A DNA stretch of 64,000 bases from Canna indica (lineage: Eukaryota; Streptophyta; Magnoliopsida; Zingiberales; Cannaceae), in NCBI GenBank assembly GCA_034359265.1, contig CP136896.1:60647501-60711500 (forward strand), read 5' to 3'. The notes beneath the pieces were generated by a model that did not search any database, had not been told where the DNA came from, and saw only the letters and a list, made by a program, of their open reading frames with translations. Positions 44,581 through 57,930 of this stretch are shown here, in pieces. A program made the translations under genes and the position numbers. How positions within the stretch are numbered: the first letter of the stretch is position 1; the number at the start of each line of letters is the position of its first letter.

Positions 44581-46133
44581 AAAATTGATATAGAAAGGGG
44601 AGATTGTTGTCGAGGGAGTTTTGCACGTGTGATTTGTACATACTTTGTGCACATTGACTATAATCGATAGAGACTCTGTGTAATTTACCTTATTAATTAT
44701 TTAACACCTCTCGATTTACAAGCAAAGACCCTCGAATCAGCAATACTACTTCAACAACACTATTTTAGTACCCTACTATTTTACCAATTTTTTTATCGGG
44801 CAAAATAACAGGGTTCGCTATATGTGCTCATGGGGCATTCGAATAAACGAAAAATCGATAAAATGTGAATTTTGATGAAAAAATTAAAATGGAGGGTGAC
44901 TGACAGAGCCGGTGATGGCATCGAAGGGGGGAGGGGGAAGAACATGCCGGGTGAGTGGGACCGGTCATCGGATAAAGGTCGATTCCATGTCTCTAAGAGG
45001 GATTCTATTGTATTTGAATCTCGAAATTTTATGCGGTCGATGCATCTGTCGTGGAAACTTCTTTGCGAAACAATCTTTTCCATTGTTTCTCCTATTGCCG
45101 CCTCCCTCTTTTTTTCAGATAAAGTCTAGATTCATTCAAAAAAAAAACTATATATGAGTAAATTTAAAATTTGACTTAGTGAATTTGAGCCTACTATAAG
45201 TAAACCTACGGCGAGATACCATAGGAGTCCCTATGGTGCCTATGCCTAGCACCATAGTAGTTTTGTCCCAAAAACACAGTACAAACTCGTTTATAAACTG
45301 ATTATACATCCCTGAGTATAAAATACTTCTAAAAATTTTCAACCATTAACTACCTCATTATAATTTTTTTTTACTTTTTTGATAAAATATAAAGTCACCT
45401 ATATTAATTTAACCACAAAATAAATTTTATTTTGTTGTATTCTTTTGCAGAACAGGTAAATTATCATGCATATTTAGATCAATCAAATCAAGTTAGACCT
45501 TTGTCAATCAAGACTATATTAAATGTGTTAATTATGTTGTGTTATTTGTTAAATAATATGTCAGCAAAACAAAGGCATAAGATCCAGGAGTCTTAATTTG
45601 ATTCGCAGTATGCCTGTAGGCTGTAACCAACATATATATTTGGTTGGGTCGGGCATCATAGGAATCTCCATGAACATTTAACTGCCCCATTACTTAGTAT
45701 CATTGGTCAATCAAAACTCAGAAAGTCAACCAAACCAATTTATGCAATGCTTAATGCTTTTAACCCCATATGAGTTTTGAATCAGTCAAGTAAACCTGAC
45801 CTGATCAAGCTAGTTCTTTATGTATAATCCAAATTGAATGGAGTGAAAGGGTTAATTTTCGTACCCTATAATGCTATTGCAAAAACATTGGAAGGCTTGA
45901 ACTTTTTATTTGCACAACATGAGTGCTCATAGTGTAAGAGAAAAATATTATCATAATACATAAAATATCAACAATGCCCTAGATGATCTGAGAAAAAAAT
46001 TGGAACAATGACAAGAAACAGTCCTTGCTGTTGATCATTTTAAAATATCCTAATCATCCTCATAATGTGGATAATCATGAAATGACTTTCCTATTGGCTT
46101 TACATCTTGCTATTTATCTGAAGATTTCAGGCC
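44581..46133. other. Intergenic spacer between the two mitochondrial-protein genes
   Basis: No gene or recognisable large element. At 45212-45262 two overlapping short hairpins occur: ACCATAGG/CCTATGGT and CTATGGTGC/GCACCATAG (9-bp stem, loop of 9). They may be the remnant of a small MITE. The rest is AT-rich. Confidence 0.4.
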
Positions 46134-49100
46134 CTAATTAGAAGAATGCCTCTGGGAAAGCTCCAGTTTGGTCTTCTCTAGAACACCGAAGAAGATCGAA
46201 CCACCGATACCGATCCATAACACTCTCGGTCCAATTCCCTGTCAAGAAGAAGCCAAAAATGATGAAGGCAAACAGAGAATTGATCTACATCAAAGAATAT
46301 ATGATGCACAATACAAACAATTTGCAATTGTTAAAAACTTATATCATGCTCTGGAAACTGCATAAGAACTGTATCCAATATAAACCCACAGTAACTGAGT
46401 AGGACACTTGGACTTGCATACTAATCATGGTTATGTAAGATTTAAATATTCTTGAGCTAACTGCTATAATTGAATATTACTAGAATAACTGAAACATTTA
46501 TCATTGACAAAACATAGGACTGACCCCCACAAATTACCAACATATAATGCATGCTCAGGGATAATCATGAGTGCAGACCACTTCTAGGAATCTACCTTCA
46601 TTTCACCAAGGGAATTATCAATGGTTAACCATACAATTCCTCAATGGACTAGATCATTAATAGCATTGTATAACCTCCCAATAATTCACTACGGATGTAT
46701 TTTTTTGAGGGCCCAATTCTTATGAAATAGTCAACATGCAAGTTCTATAGTTGACAGCATTTAGTTAGTAATTCTTCATACTTAATATTCTGAACTCATG
46801 AAAAATATATAGCAAAATTGGACAGAACCAAACCTTTAAGAAAGCAGCTGGACCTTCTTCTCTCAAAATTGTCTGGGCACAACTAAGTAGCCCATTATAT
46901 TGGTTTGCCGAACCCTGTAACCCAAGCAAAATGAAATGAAAACCATATATGCATCCGGCACTTAAGAACAAGGTTTGGATGAAAGTTGTTATGGGTTACT
47001 ATTACGCCAACAAGGCTGCCACATCACCACTCGCCGCCACATCATCAAGATGAATTCACATCACCAACCAATCAAAAAGAAATATCAAATGCAAGATGGA
47101 AATATACATATCAACGCCGCACTAAGAAGTAGAAGACTTTATTTATAGAAGAAGTAGAAGACACTATTTATAAAAGAACTATAGTTTTGGTCACAACTCT
47201 TGTGAAGAGTCAAACACCTATTGGGAAGAGTCACAACTCTTGGAAAGAGTCACAACACCTCTTGGGAAGAGTCACAACTCTTGGAGAAGAGTCATACCTA
47301 TTTGCAATTGTAATCTATAAATAGACATGAAACAAGAGGAATGAAGACAAGTTGATTTTTGACTCCAATTATATCTCCTCATTCTCTGTCTCTCCTCCTC
47401 CTCTCCCTCTCTCTTCTTCTTCTTCTTCTTCCCCTTATTCTCAACCAACCACTCTACCTCTAAGTTCCAGCAAGATCAATCAAGTAATAAGAAGATAGGT
47501 GACAAGATTAACCCCCACCGCCCTCAAACAAGGGCCTATACTAAGGCACATAACAGTTACCTGAACCATTAATCTTGTCTTCATTACATCGAGTGGTGTA
47601 GTTATAGCTCCAGTTATTGCACCTGAGAAATGTAATGGTTCACTAAAATTGACCATAATCTTTTGTCTAATCAAAACTAGCACTTCAGACAGTAACAGCC
47701 ATTCCAAGCTGGATAAATTATGACTCAATTTTCAATTTAAAGTTGTACATATGAAGAGGGAAAGAAGTTTCAAATGCAGAACATACATTAAGAAGAGAAC
47801 AAGATAAGATGTATCCATGAGTAAAAGCATTCACATTAGTACTTGGTAACATAGCTAAGATATAACGATTCTGGCACCATACTAAAAACAAAAGACGCAC
47901 AAAACTTGCATTTGAAAAAAGATAGTAATGTTAACAAGTAGTCAAAGAAGGTTAAGGTTGCAAAATGCCTAAGATCCAGCTATATACTGTTAAGCAACAG
48001 AAGAAACACTAGACTGCAAGAAGCATTAAAGGAATTAAGATTTACCAGCAAAAGCACCAATTAGAGCATTCTCTGGATCATTTAACTCCCTCCTTGCCTA
48101 CATGAACAAAGAAACAAAAATGAACTTATTGCTATTTCTCTGATTTTGTAAGGTAATAGTATAACTCTCTTGCTATGTTCCTGAGAAGAAAGCTCGCTCT
48201 TTACACAAATGTTGAAAAGCCAAGTCAACTAATGTTATACAGTGATGGCTTGGTGGAACCTGAACTAATATTTTGTGAAACCATAATTGACTCAGTTTCA
48301 CCTGGACTTTCATTGGAGACAACAAATCAGAGTAATCTATAAACTCAATTGATCTTGATCTTTGCAATCAACATGAACCTAACTGGTGCATGCAACTAAT
48401 GTGATGCTAACCAAGTAAGTAACTAGGACCAGATCCACGCGAATGATTAAATCAGTAATGTACAGGATTGAAAATAAGATAAAAAGTGCTTATCGTGGCC
48501 TGTATTTAACAGAAAGAGGCCTAACACCTGAACTCTTTTTCCAGGTTGAAACAAGAAAATTTAACTGGTTGGCAGAAATGTAGTATGCTTACATGTGCTG
48601 TAAGAACCATGATTGATACTGAAATTTTGCTTGTCCAGGAATAAGAAACCCAAAGTTTTGTTGACATTTTCATAAGTATTCCCCAACTATGATGCACAAA
48701 TATAGCCAAGTTATATGCTTATAAACGTTTTTTAAAAATGATAATGGAGGGTAAACCGACTAATTTTATGTGCTTAAAAACTATGGTTTGGAAAATCTAT
48801 GTTAACTTTTTTTTTAAATAAAACAGATTTGTTGAGAATATAAATTATATAGATAGGATTCCTTCCTAAAAGTTTAAGCTTGTTTGTGTAAGTGAAAGGA
48901 ATTCGTGGTGAAAGATGCAATGTTCTCTTTATATAACAAGAAATTCTACTAAGTACTAACATAGTGTTATGAGATAAAATTGGCTCAATTACCTTTTTTC
49001 CAACTTTATATGCTAAAACATGCCATATGACAAAAGGAAATTCTAGTCCCTCCCTTGTCCATGCATAGAGGAAGGGTCTATTGAATCTATTAAGCAAAGA

Positions 49101-52100
49101 CTCAGAACCTACCTAAACCTTAATGTTTCATCAAAATGAAAATCTTCATCTAATAGTCCATAATATTCTTACAAGATCAAGAGATCTGTCTTGATATCTT
49201 TTTACCATGTTAATCATGTATACAAAATACATTTTCAACAAAAGCATCTAATACTCTAATAGGAACCTATACGACATTTGCATATATCAATTATTTGTTA
49301 AATCTTTTCCAAATGCCACAACAATCAGTACAAAAAAAAAACAATTTCTTATCTGTTTATCTTTTTAACAAGGGATAATGACTGCATGCTTAGATTGGGG
49401 AAAGAATTATCATGATCAAATTGGAATTCTAAATCATTGTAGTTGGGAGAGGAATCCTTGTTGTTGGCAGGAATGTGGTTTTCAGAAAATTCAAGAAGAG
49501 AATTAATTATTTATGTCAAGTGCACATGCAGAGAATGTCTTGTAATGAGTGTATATGAAACTTACCGTAATCCTGTATCCAATTCGAAGCTGCTCATATA
49601 TACAAAATTGGATCGCATCAAATGGTAGATCTCGTAAAAGAAAAGAACTATAACCCTAAGAAAGAAAAGGTTACATCAGAATCACTTAATAGAAATCCAA
49701 CTGGTATTTCAATAATAGAAACCATGCATAATTAATTTGCATTAACATCCAAGAACAAATGATAGTAAAATTTGGAAATAGACTAAACAGTGCATACAGC
49801 ATAAAGACCTCTGATTCCTTCTTTAGCAACAATAAGGCGAACAGCATTAGGTGCAGAGCTGAACTGCCCAGTCTGCATTCTTTGTTTGACAACCTAGAAA
49901 AGGAAACAAGTAGTAAAAATTTGGATATCCAGAAATTCCACCAAATTGCATCTGCTCACCTCTGTTGGAACACGAATAAGAGAAGCAGCAATACCTCCAA
50001 TTGCACCTGCAGTCTACATGATTCTTTTTTCATAAGAACCTAGTGTGTATTGAGAACATCACTAAAGCCAAAATAAGAAGTGATGGCATGTTTAGTTCAA
50101 GCAATGAACATACATGGAAGGTTTAAAAACACAAGGAAAGACCCACGATGATCTAGGTTGCAAAGAAACAATCTCATCAATAAGCCAAAGCATGCCCGTG
50201 AAAAAGGACAATTCAATACAGTAAGCTCTGTCGATTTGGAATCTAGGGAAGGTGACTGTCAAAATATTACTGGAAACATAAAAGAAGCTACTATAGGTGG
50301 CAGAACAATGAAAGGCCTCTCCTCTGACACTATAGGGTCAGTCATAATAGCACGAATTGAACTTGAGAAAACTCCATTGAAGATGCAATTTATTTTTTAC
50401 ATGTTTCCAATTTCAAACTGTCAGCCACAGCTACTGCTTCCTAGCAAAAGCAAGATTTAGAATGAAGGGGTCTCAAATTAACTTGAGCCTAGTTGGAAGG
50501 TAGCAAAATCTACATTTTATGTTGAAATCAGAATTATAATAGAGAAAGAGATGTCAATTCCTACATACACAAATTGCAGAATTACATAGTTATTTTATTT
50601 TCGCTTTCAAATTGCATCTATGTTGTCTAGGTCAAATAGAACTCATTTGCTCAAGTAACCTTAGTTATGACTTGTTAAGAATATAGTTAACAAATCATGT
50701 CTAATCTAATGTCCTAAGAATTTAGATGGAAAGATATTGATTAAAAAAAGTTATGATGGTATGACATGCAGTTTGCATGAGCTTGCCAATGGGAGAAAAC
50801 ATCAGGTTAATGATGGAAACATGTTGATCAGGGCATATAAATCTCATATTTTAAACTCATTCACATGCCTATGCTTTATAGATTCCTAAAATTGAGCATT
50901 GGCTATGTTTTTTAGCAAACATAATCAGCAAAAATTTAATAAAATTTGTTTTTAGCTTACCAAATGGGCAAATGCACTGAGATTCTCTGGAAACTTCTTT
51001 AGTAAATGTTGCTTGGTAGGTTCATAAATACCCACAAATACAGCAGATGCCCTGTTAATTGAAGTTGCAAGCATGTCAGGAAAGTTACAAACAATAGACA
51101 AAAGGAAAGTTGACTACATTCTGGAAAGAAATCTCTCATTGAAAAAAAAGAGAAAAAAAAAAAAAACCAGTAAATGAGTTATAGGATAGAAAAATACTAA
51201 AAAGGACTTAATTAGGAAAAAGAAAGGAGTGCACATTTTTTCCTATGAAGAATGTTCCAAGTCCAGAGTTCCAGAGATATGTAAAAGTTTAATGGATTAT
51301 TAAAAATTATTAAGTAGCCTCAAATGGACTATATCTTGGATCCTGTACAATGAAATCACTAACACTTCTATCTTAGCTATGCAGTCCATAATGACAAGAT
51401 GCAGGCAGCGTAATGACAATCCCGATGCCAGTAATCCTGCAATTCCCATGATCAGTAAAAGTACTTTTGAACTAAGTAAGAACAAATATCATCATGATGG
51501 TACAATCCATTTTCAGGTAAGTATACTATGAGGTCTATAAGATAATCTGTACTGAGTTGATAGAGTACTCACGGCAACACCCCGGCAAGATTGCCAGCCA
51601 ATCCAGAATACAAGCCTTTCCACTGGATTTTGCTTCCAACTTGAGCAGCCTAATAAGAGAAGAATGAAGAAAGTAAGGTGCTTTACAAACTTTTATGGAG
51701 AAAATACTACTGTCTTATTAGAACAATTGTTTAAAAGACTGAGACTATGGCCAGTGACAGCTTAATAACAGTCCACAAACACTGCGATACTGGTCCAAGC
51801 CCGGATGACAAAAGATGAAGGGGTGCATTAGGCCACTGACAGCTAGCATAAAAAAGACTGGCAGTTTCCATGAACTTGGATCGCAACTGCTTTTATTGTA
51901 AGCTTAATGGCAGGAAAAAATCATGTAGTTCTCTGCAAATAGCTCGAACACGGGAAATTATGGTTTCCTGTTGTTTTTGTTGTTTGCTAAAGAAGCAGAG
52001 AAATCCTAGTCCAGCAAATTTATTGATGTGCTCGGGAAATCACTAGAGTTGACAAATAAGCCTTGTGTAAACATTCTTCAATGCGGGCGAAGGTACAAAA

Positions 52101-54116
52101 GAGCATAAGATAATCCTTAGTCAGGCATTATGTTGTTGTCATATTGCTAATCTACTACAAGTAACTGAAAGTATTTTATTATTGCACCCAAAAGCATCTA
52201 ACAGCTACAGAAGAGCCAATAAATGAAACAAGAATTTTGTTTACAAACAAGGAAAATATTTATGCATGAATAACCTGCCTGAAGTCTAGTTTTTATAGTA
52301 TCAATTGGGTATAGAACTGTTTCAACAACAACTCCAGCAGTAGCGCCAGCTATAACCCCATCTGAAGAGGGGAAAATAAAGATTTAAACATGCAAAAGAA
52401 ATATCCATTATAAGTTTTTTATTACACTTAAGAAAAAGAGAGAAAATAGTAGTGGTTATTATTTTCAATCTCATGAACGAACCTGCAATTTTAACTGCAA
52501 CAAACAGGAAACCTGAAGACTTGGGTCATTGAGTCGGAGAGATAAAAAAGTAGAAATGTATGGTGATATTGGATGAGATGTTTGTCACAAGACTTACAAC
52601 ACATACATTTTCCAAATATGTTGATTAATAGTAGCCAAGCTTGATGTTTAGTTTATTTGCCTTGATAATACTTTACAAGCATTTCAGTACATTAATAGTA
52701 TACTACTTCATATGCATGTTGGTGCAAATTTTTACTTAGACATACAATTTGGTTTCTCATAACTTGAAGCATCAAATTCAACAAGCTAGTTTCTTATACA
52801 TGTTTTGGTACATTGCTCAATTAAGCATGACCTTTGAAATTATTTGAATAGTGCAAAGACATAGAAGTTACCACATAATGCACGTAAAAAGTCAAATGGT
52901 TCTTGTCCCATGGTGACTGAAGCAAATGGGTTCTTTGGCCCCATTTTGGAGTTGGACAGTTTTCTTCTGTGTGCATCTGTGGAACCAAAGATCTTGCTAA
53001 GATGGAAAAAAAATGACAACAGAACTGATTCATCATAGGAACATAACAGCTAAAAAAGATGAAAATTGGATAGCAGCAGTCAAGTAGGCAATTCATCTAT
53101 ATTATCAAGCATCACAATGTTAATCTTGCATTTATCAAATCAATATCAAAACATTTCATGTAATCCATACATAATCTTCACAATTCTTATACTTGACCTC
53201 TATTACCAGACCACATTTATTCATGTAATATCTTAATTTCAAAAAGAAATATCTTACTGTTTTTTTTGCAACCTCAACCAAGGATTGGGGTGCCAGCTGT
53301 AGCACAACACATAATTCATTAGAAGCGAAAAGGCAAATGTAACTTGTATTTAGGTGCATGCCATATGTATTGCATATGCACCATATCTTGTTCTGTGTCA
53401 GTGGCTGGTTAACCATATCATACTGCACAGCACTCAGCACTCAGAAGATTGCCCCTAGACACCTATTCTCACATAAATAATCTTTTATAAGACCTTAACC
53501 GGCCTCCACCATTTGCAAAATGTTTCAGTAGAATGACTAAGACCATCTATAACTCAAGATGGATTGGTCATATCAGAATTCTAATTTCTACAAGATATAG
53601 TGTCATTCCATGCTACATCATATTCCACCCAGGTATATATCAATTAAGTTATATTTATCATTTCCGCATAGCTTAATCTTAACTCTATTAGATAAATATG
53701 CCTTTGTCATTATGTTTTCACCATAACCCAATTTGAAGTGGGCACTTAATCTATATACATTTTTCATGTGAGAAGTATTTGCAGGGAAGATAGTAGTACA
53801 TCCATTTTTCATGTCAGAAGTATTGGCTGGGAAGATAGTATCACTAACAGTCAAACAGACTATGACAAACTAAAATGTCAAGAACACATGCATATCATGT
53901 GTGTTTATGGGTCACTAAAGCTCCATCTTACTGCAAAGTTTAGATCAATAAGAAAAAAACCAGTACTAATAAACTAGTAGTTTGAATAATATATATAACA
54001 AATCATATAATTAACAATCCTAACACAAAATCCAATCTAGCTAGTAGTTATGAGAGTGAACCTGGTGATTTGGCAGGACAAGTTCCACTATCAATAGAAA
54101 GAATTGGATGACCCAT
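46134..54116 (-). CDS. SAMC: Mitochondrial S-adenosylmethionine carrier (SAMC)
   Basis: This is a mitochondrial-carrier-family antiporter that brings S-adenosylmethionine into mitochondria and plastids in exchange for S-adenosylhomocysteine. Twelve exons keep frame: 54116-54062, 52976-52872, 52361-52279, 51649-51573, 51051-50961, 50013-49960, 49893-49798, 49655-49566, 48097-48046, 47622-47561, 46914-46834 and 46238-46134, giving 316 residues (Arabidopsis SAMC1 is about 325). The three carrier signatures are PIDTIKTR (residues 72-79), PTEVVKQR (153-160) and PLDVMKTR (244-251). Diagnostic segments are GLYSGLAGNLAGVLP, FLLRDLPFDAIQFCIYEQL and GIGPRVLWIGIGGSIFFGVLE. The intron after residue 81 starts with GC (CAG/GCAGGT). 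The start gives MGHPILSIDSG. It is intact. Confidence 0.94.
46985..47555 (+). mobile_element. Solo LTR in a SAMC intron
   Basis: The block starts TGTTATGGGTTACTATTACG and ends GGCACATAACA, with matching ends TGTTATG/CATAACA. It carries a TATA-like CTATAAATAG near 47325 and three repeats of AAGAGTCACAACTCTTGG at 47190-47295, then CT-rich sequence. No internal region is present, so it is a solo LTR. The flanks do not show a clean 5-bp TSD (a 4-bp AACT match is possible on the minus strand). It lies within five bases of the exon donor at 47560. Confidence 0.6.
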
Positions 54117-55480
54117 GAAGGTTGAAGTATCCCTAAAATAAGAAATTGCATAGTTAGCAATTGAAAAAGAACTCTACTAAAAAGTAAACTGCATAATTAA
54201 TGCTCCATATAAAATACAAAATTAAAAAAACAATGTTGCTAGGCTTATAAAATATATTCATTTGGATGAATAGTTACTGCATAATCAATACATGAAGATA
54301 ACAAAAGCCACGAAGATGCAGTCCACGTGGAAATATTTCTTTCTTCTTGAGTTGTCTCATTAAGTGCTGGAACCATATCACATGTATAGACTCATTGATA
54401 ATTATTTTTCGTGCATAGTCTCTTTAGATTGTTCTCCTAAGTTCACACATATAAACATACACTTAAGATGGCGTTTCCTTTGGGGTTAGATTGATGGACA
54501 CTTAAAGGTGGTGATCCACATTATCACATTTGGCTGCAGTTTAAAGTGATAATCTTTCTTGCAGTGGTAATCTTGATTTTTGGACATTAGTGGGTGTACA
54601 AAAGCCTTTAATGTAGGATTGCTCGACATTTTATGTCGGTGATTTATCATAGAGACAATCCAAATTTCTTACAAGATTATCCGGCAATGCACCAAATGCT
54701 CGAGTGGGAATATTAAAAACGGGTTAAATCATGCAAACTTCTTTTGAAAAAAAAACAGATGGTTTAAAGCTGACACGTGAATTTAGATTTTAGATTCAAA
54801 AGACATAAAAATGAGCAATTTATCCAAATATCAGATATGTCAAAATGAGCATGCAGGATCATAAGAAATGATAAGATGAGAAATGTATGCATTTGCGAAC
54901 AACTAGCAACCGTTTCATAAGGATAAATTGAGAGGAAAACCCTAAAAGAAAATTTGATCTAGGTCTGAGTTTTCCCTTATCTACAATTTTATAAAAGAAA
55001 GAGAAAAAGAGAAAGGCTGTGGTATGAAAGTAATTTGAACATATGAATGCACATTATATCCGATCCAAAGACTGTCTGAGTACCGAATTCGTGTACGACC
55101 AAAGTCAACATGAATTCAACAAGAAAAAATCATGCAAGTTGAGGGGAAAGGAGATGTTGCAATCACAAATTCTTCACGAGACGGAAAGAAGCGTCACCGC
55201 CAACTAAGCTGAGGCCGAGGGAGGGCGGTGAGGCGGCAACGGAGTGGCGTTAGATTCCCGCCGGCTGAGGCTGGCCGAGCGGCTAGCAGAGAGCAGGCCC
55301 AAAGCTTGTCTCCCCTAAGCTGCGAGGGACTGCGGGGAATGGCTTGGGGAGAGAAAAGGAGATAAAGCCGCTGCTTTGGGGACTTAATTGAGTCAAGATA
55401 AAAGGCCGGAGCGGGTACGGAAAAAAATGAGGAGCGGATACATATTGATAAGCAAGTGCAATTTTTTTTTTGCAAAACAC
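54117..55480 (-). promoter_or_regulatory. SAMC 5' region with a GC-rich putative leader exon
   Basis: Between the start codon and 55480 there is about 1 kb of AT-rich DNA and then a GC-rich stretch at 55190-55350. That stretch is the likely transcription start region and 5' untranslated exon: on the minus strand it has CT-rich sequence followed by GGCGGTGACG, a possible donor. The leader intron is an inference. The open frames here are chance. Confidence 0.4.
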
Positions 55481-55749
55481 GTAAAATAATTTACCTAAAG
55501 AAACTTAAATAAATTGTATTATAATTAAATGAAAAAATTAATATTAACCTCACATTTATATTTAATGTAAAATTTATAATTTATATTATCAACATTATGA
55601 TATTAAATAATTTTTGAATTCTTCACCTATTTATTTTATTTTAATTTATTTTTAGTAAAATATGTAATTTTTTATATTAACTATAAATAAAAATTATTTT
55701 TTTATATAATAAAATATATATTATATTGATTATATATGAAAATATTATA

Positions 55750-55780
<31 letters not shown>

Positions 55781-56087
55781 TACAATATCTATTTACAAAT
55801 AACATTTATTTTTATATATATACTAACCCATATAAATTAAAATATTAGTTTATAAAAAGAATGATATATTGGTCATTTCATATGTACTTCCTAGGAAGTA
55901 CTCATGTCAACCAAACATATTGTAGGTGGAAAATTATACTTCATATGAATTAACTTTTTGTCAACCAAATACTTTTTAGGTACTTCCCGAAAAATACACG
56001 TGGGAAGTTAATTCATAGGAATTATAACTTTCTATAGGAAGTTACTTCTCATGTCAACCAAATGAGACCATAGAATTTTTCATGGAC
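55481..56087. other. AT-rich spacer with (AT)n and small inverted repeats
   Basis: It contains (AT)13 at about 55756-55781. At 55880-56070 repeated words (GGAAGTTA, CATATGAATTAA, CATGTCAACCAAA) in both orientations look like a small MITE remnant. Confidence 0.4.
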
Positions 56088-56940
56088 AAATTTGGTTCTA
56101 TACATTTTCAATTTTTTGAACTTTGATCTTATAAATTTTATTTTGATATTTTCAGTCTTATAAATTTGCTCCATAACATAGATTTGATTCTGTCCGTAAC
56201 AGCACGTTAACTCTTCATCAATGTGGATTAACGTCGTTCATACACGTTGATAGATTTGGTCCATAAGTTTTATTTCAAAATTTTCAGTCATATATGTTTG
56301 CCTGTAGCACAGATTTGGTCATATATATTTGTCCCGTAGCACAGATTTGGTCCTATATGTGATGGTTCATTAACTCTTCATCCACGAAAAAATAAAAAAT
56401 ATTATGTTCATGTTGACAGAGTTAACAGACCGTCGTGGATAGGAGTCGTATGACCAAATCTATATGATGGACCGGTATATAGACAAGTTTGTATGTTAAT
56501 TCCGTAACATATATAGTTTGCTTCTTAACATAGATTTATTTCTATTCATGATGGTCTATTAACTCCGTCAATATGGATATAATACCGTTTATTTTTTCGT
56601 GGACAGAGTTAACATACCATCACAGATATAATCAAATTTGTGATATGAGAAAAATATATTGGATCAAATTTGTGCTACGTGGCAAATATATATGACCAAA
56701 TCTGTGATACGGGACAAACATATATGACTGGAAATTTCGAAATGAAACTTATATGGTCAAATTTGTTAATGTGTATAAATGATGTTAGTCTACATTGATG
56801 GAGAGTTAACGGGCTGTCACAGATAATACCAAATTTGTAATATGGAACAAACTTATAGGACTAAAAATACCAAAATAAAATTTATATGACTAAAATTCAA
56901 AAAATTAAAAAATTTATAGGACTAAATCTGCACTTCTCCT
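56088..56940. mobile_element. Palindromic Mutator-like MITE (about 420-bp arms)
   Basis: The left half starts ACAAATTTGGTTCTATACAT; the right half read inversely starts GCAGATTTAGTCCTATAAAT. The two halves keep matching through (C/T)TTTCAATTTTTTGAA, ATTTTATTTTG, GTTAACTCTTCATCAATGT and CACAGATTTGGTCATATATA up to a centre near 56480-56520. Almost the whole element is thus one inverted repeat with diverged arms. Long TIRs are typical of Mutator-derived MITEs. No TSD was fixed. Confidence 0.7.
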
Positions 56941-57312
56941 GAATTTTTTGTGGGCTTGCGGTTGGAGCTACTCTTATTACGACTAAAATTAGAAAAATAT
57001 TAAATTCATTTATATTTTAGATTTATTTTTAATAATACTAGGTTCACTAGTAAACCAAGTTTTATAGTATTTTCTATGAAATTTGACTTGATAGTAGTTG
57101 TATTCTTCTTCTTCTTTTAATAAAGATAGAAAGTCACGATAGGTGATCATATTAAGGATCGAATCCTAAATCTCTAGACAATATACAATGTGTTACCATC
57201 AATTGTGTTACTCACAGTTGGCTCCTAATAGTTGTATTCCTTCACTGAATTGCTTGTTGCTGCATTAAAGTCACGTCCTTTTTGTTACATAATAATGCAG
57301 ATATTTTTTAGG

Positions 57313-57470
57313 GTAATTACCTAAATATATCCTGAACTATGGACTTTGTCTCAAATCTATCCTGAACTTTGACTTTTTCAAATTGCATCCTCAACTATCA
57401 CATTTGTATCAATTGCATCCTTCCATCAAAATTTCGCCAGCTACCCTGTTAACCATGTGACGTGGCATGC
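57313..57470 (+). repeat. Mutator-type terminal repeat
   Basis: GGGTAATTACCTAAATATATCC opens a block with ATCCTGAACT repeated and TTGCATCC twice, then GTGACGTGGCATG. It resembles the inward-read end at 40172. It stands next to captured gene fragments, which suggests another Pack-MULE. The partner terminus was not found downstream. Confidence 0.55.
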
Positions 57471-57599
57471 ACACATGTATTAAAAAAAATAATTTTTATT
57501 CAAAAATTATTAAAAAATTATTATTATTTTAAAACCTTTTCTATATCCACGTTTGCTGCACACGTGGATTAAAAAAATATTTTTTTTTAAAAAAATAAC

Positions 57600-57930
57600 A
57601 TGAATACAAAATTATTATTCACGTATACGACGTACACCGCCCGGTTGCCACTCGCCTCCACGCTCCCATCACCAACGCCACCAGCTGCCGGTAGGCGAAG
57701 AAGAACCTCCGCAGCGCCGCCTCCACGCCCTATAGTGCCTGCAGTAGCTCTACCTTCCTGGGGTTCTCTCAGTCTCCTCTCCGCAATGCCGCCTTCACGC
57801 CTTGCAGTGCCTGCAGCACCCCTCCTTCCACATCATGGAGAATATCCTCAAGAACACAGCTTGATTGGGGCTTCCTCCCTCTGTGTTGACGCTTGTTCCA
57901 TCACCTTCAAGGCTTTCGCAGGCTGTTACC
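57600..57930 (+). other. GC-rich segment of unknown origin
   Basis: This shows an abrupt change in composition from the AT-rich left side. It is open from 57600 to 57983 with a proline/alanine-rich translation. No family is recognised. It is probably captured host DNA upstream of the subtilase start. Confidence 0.35.
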
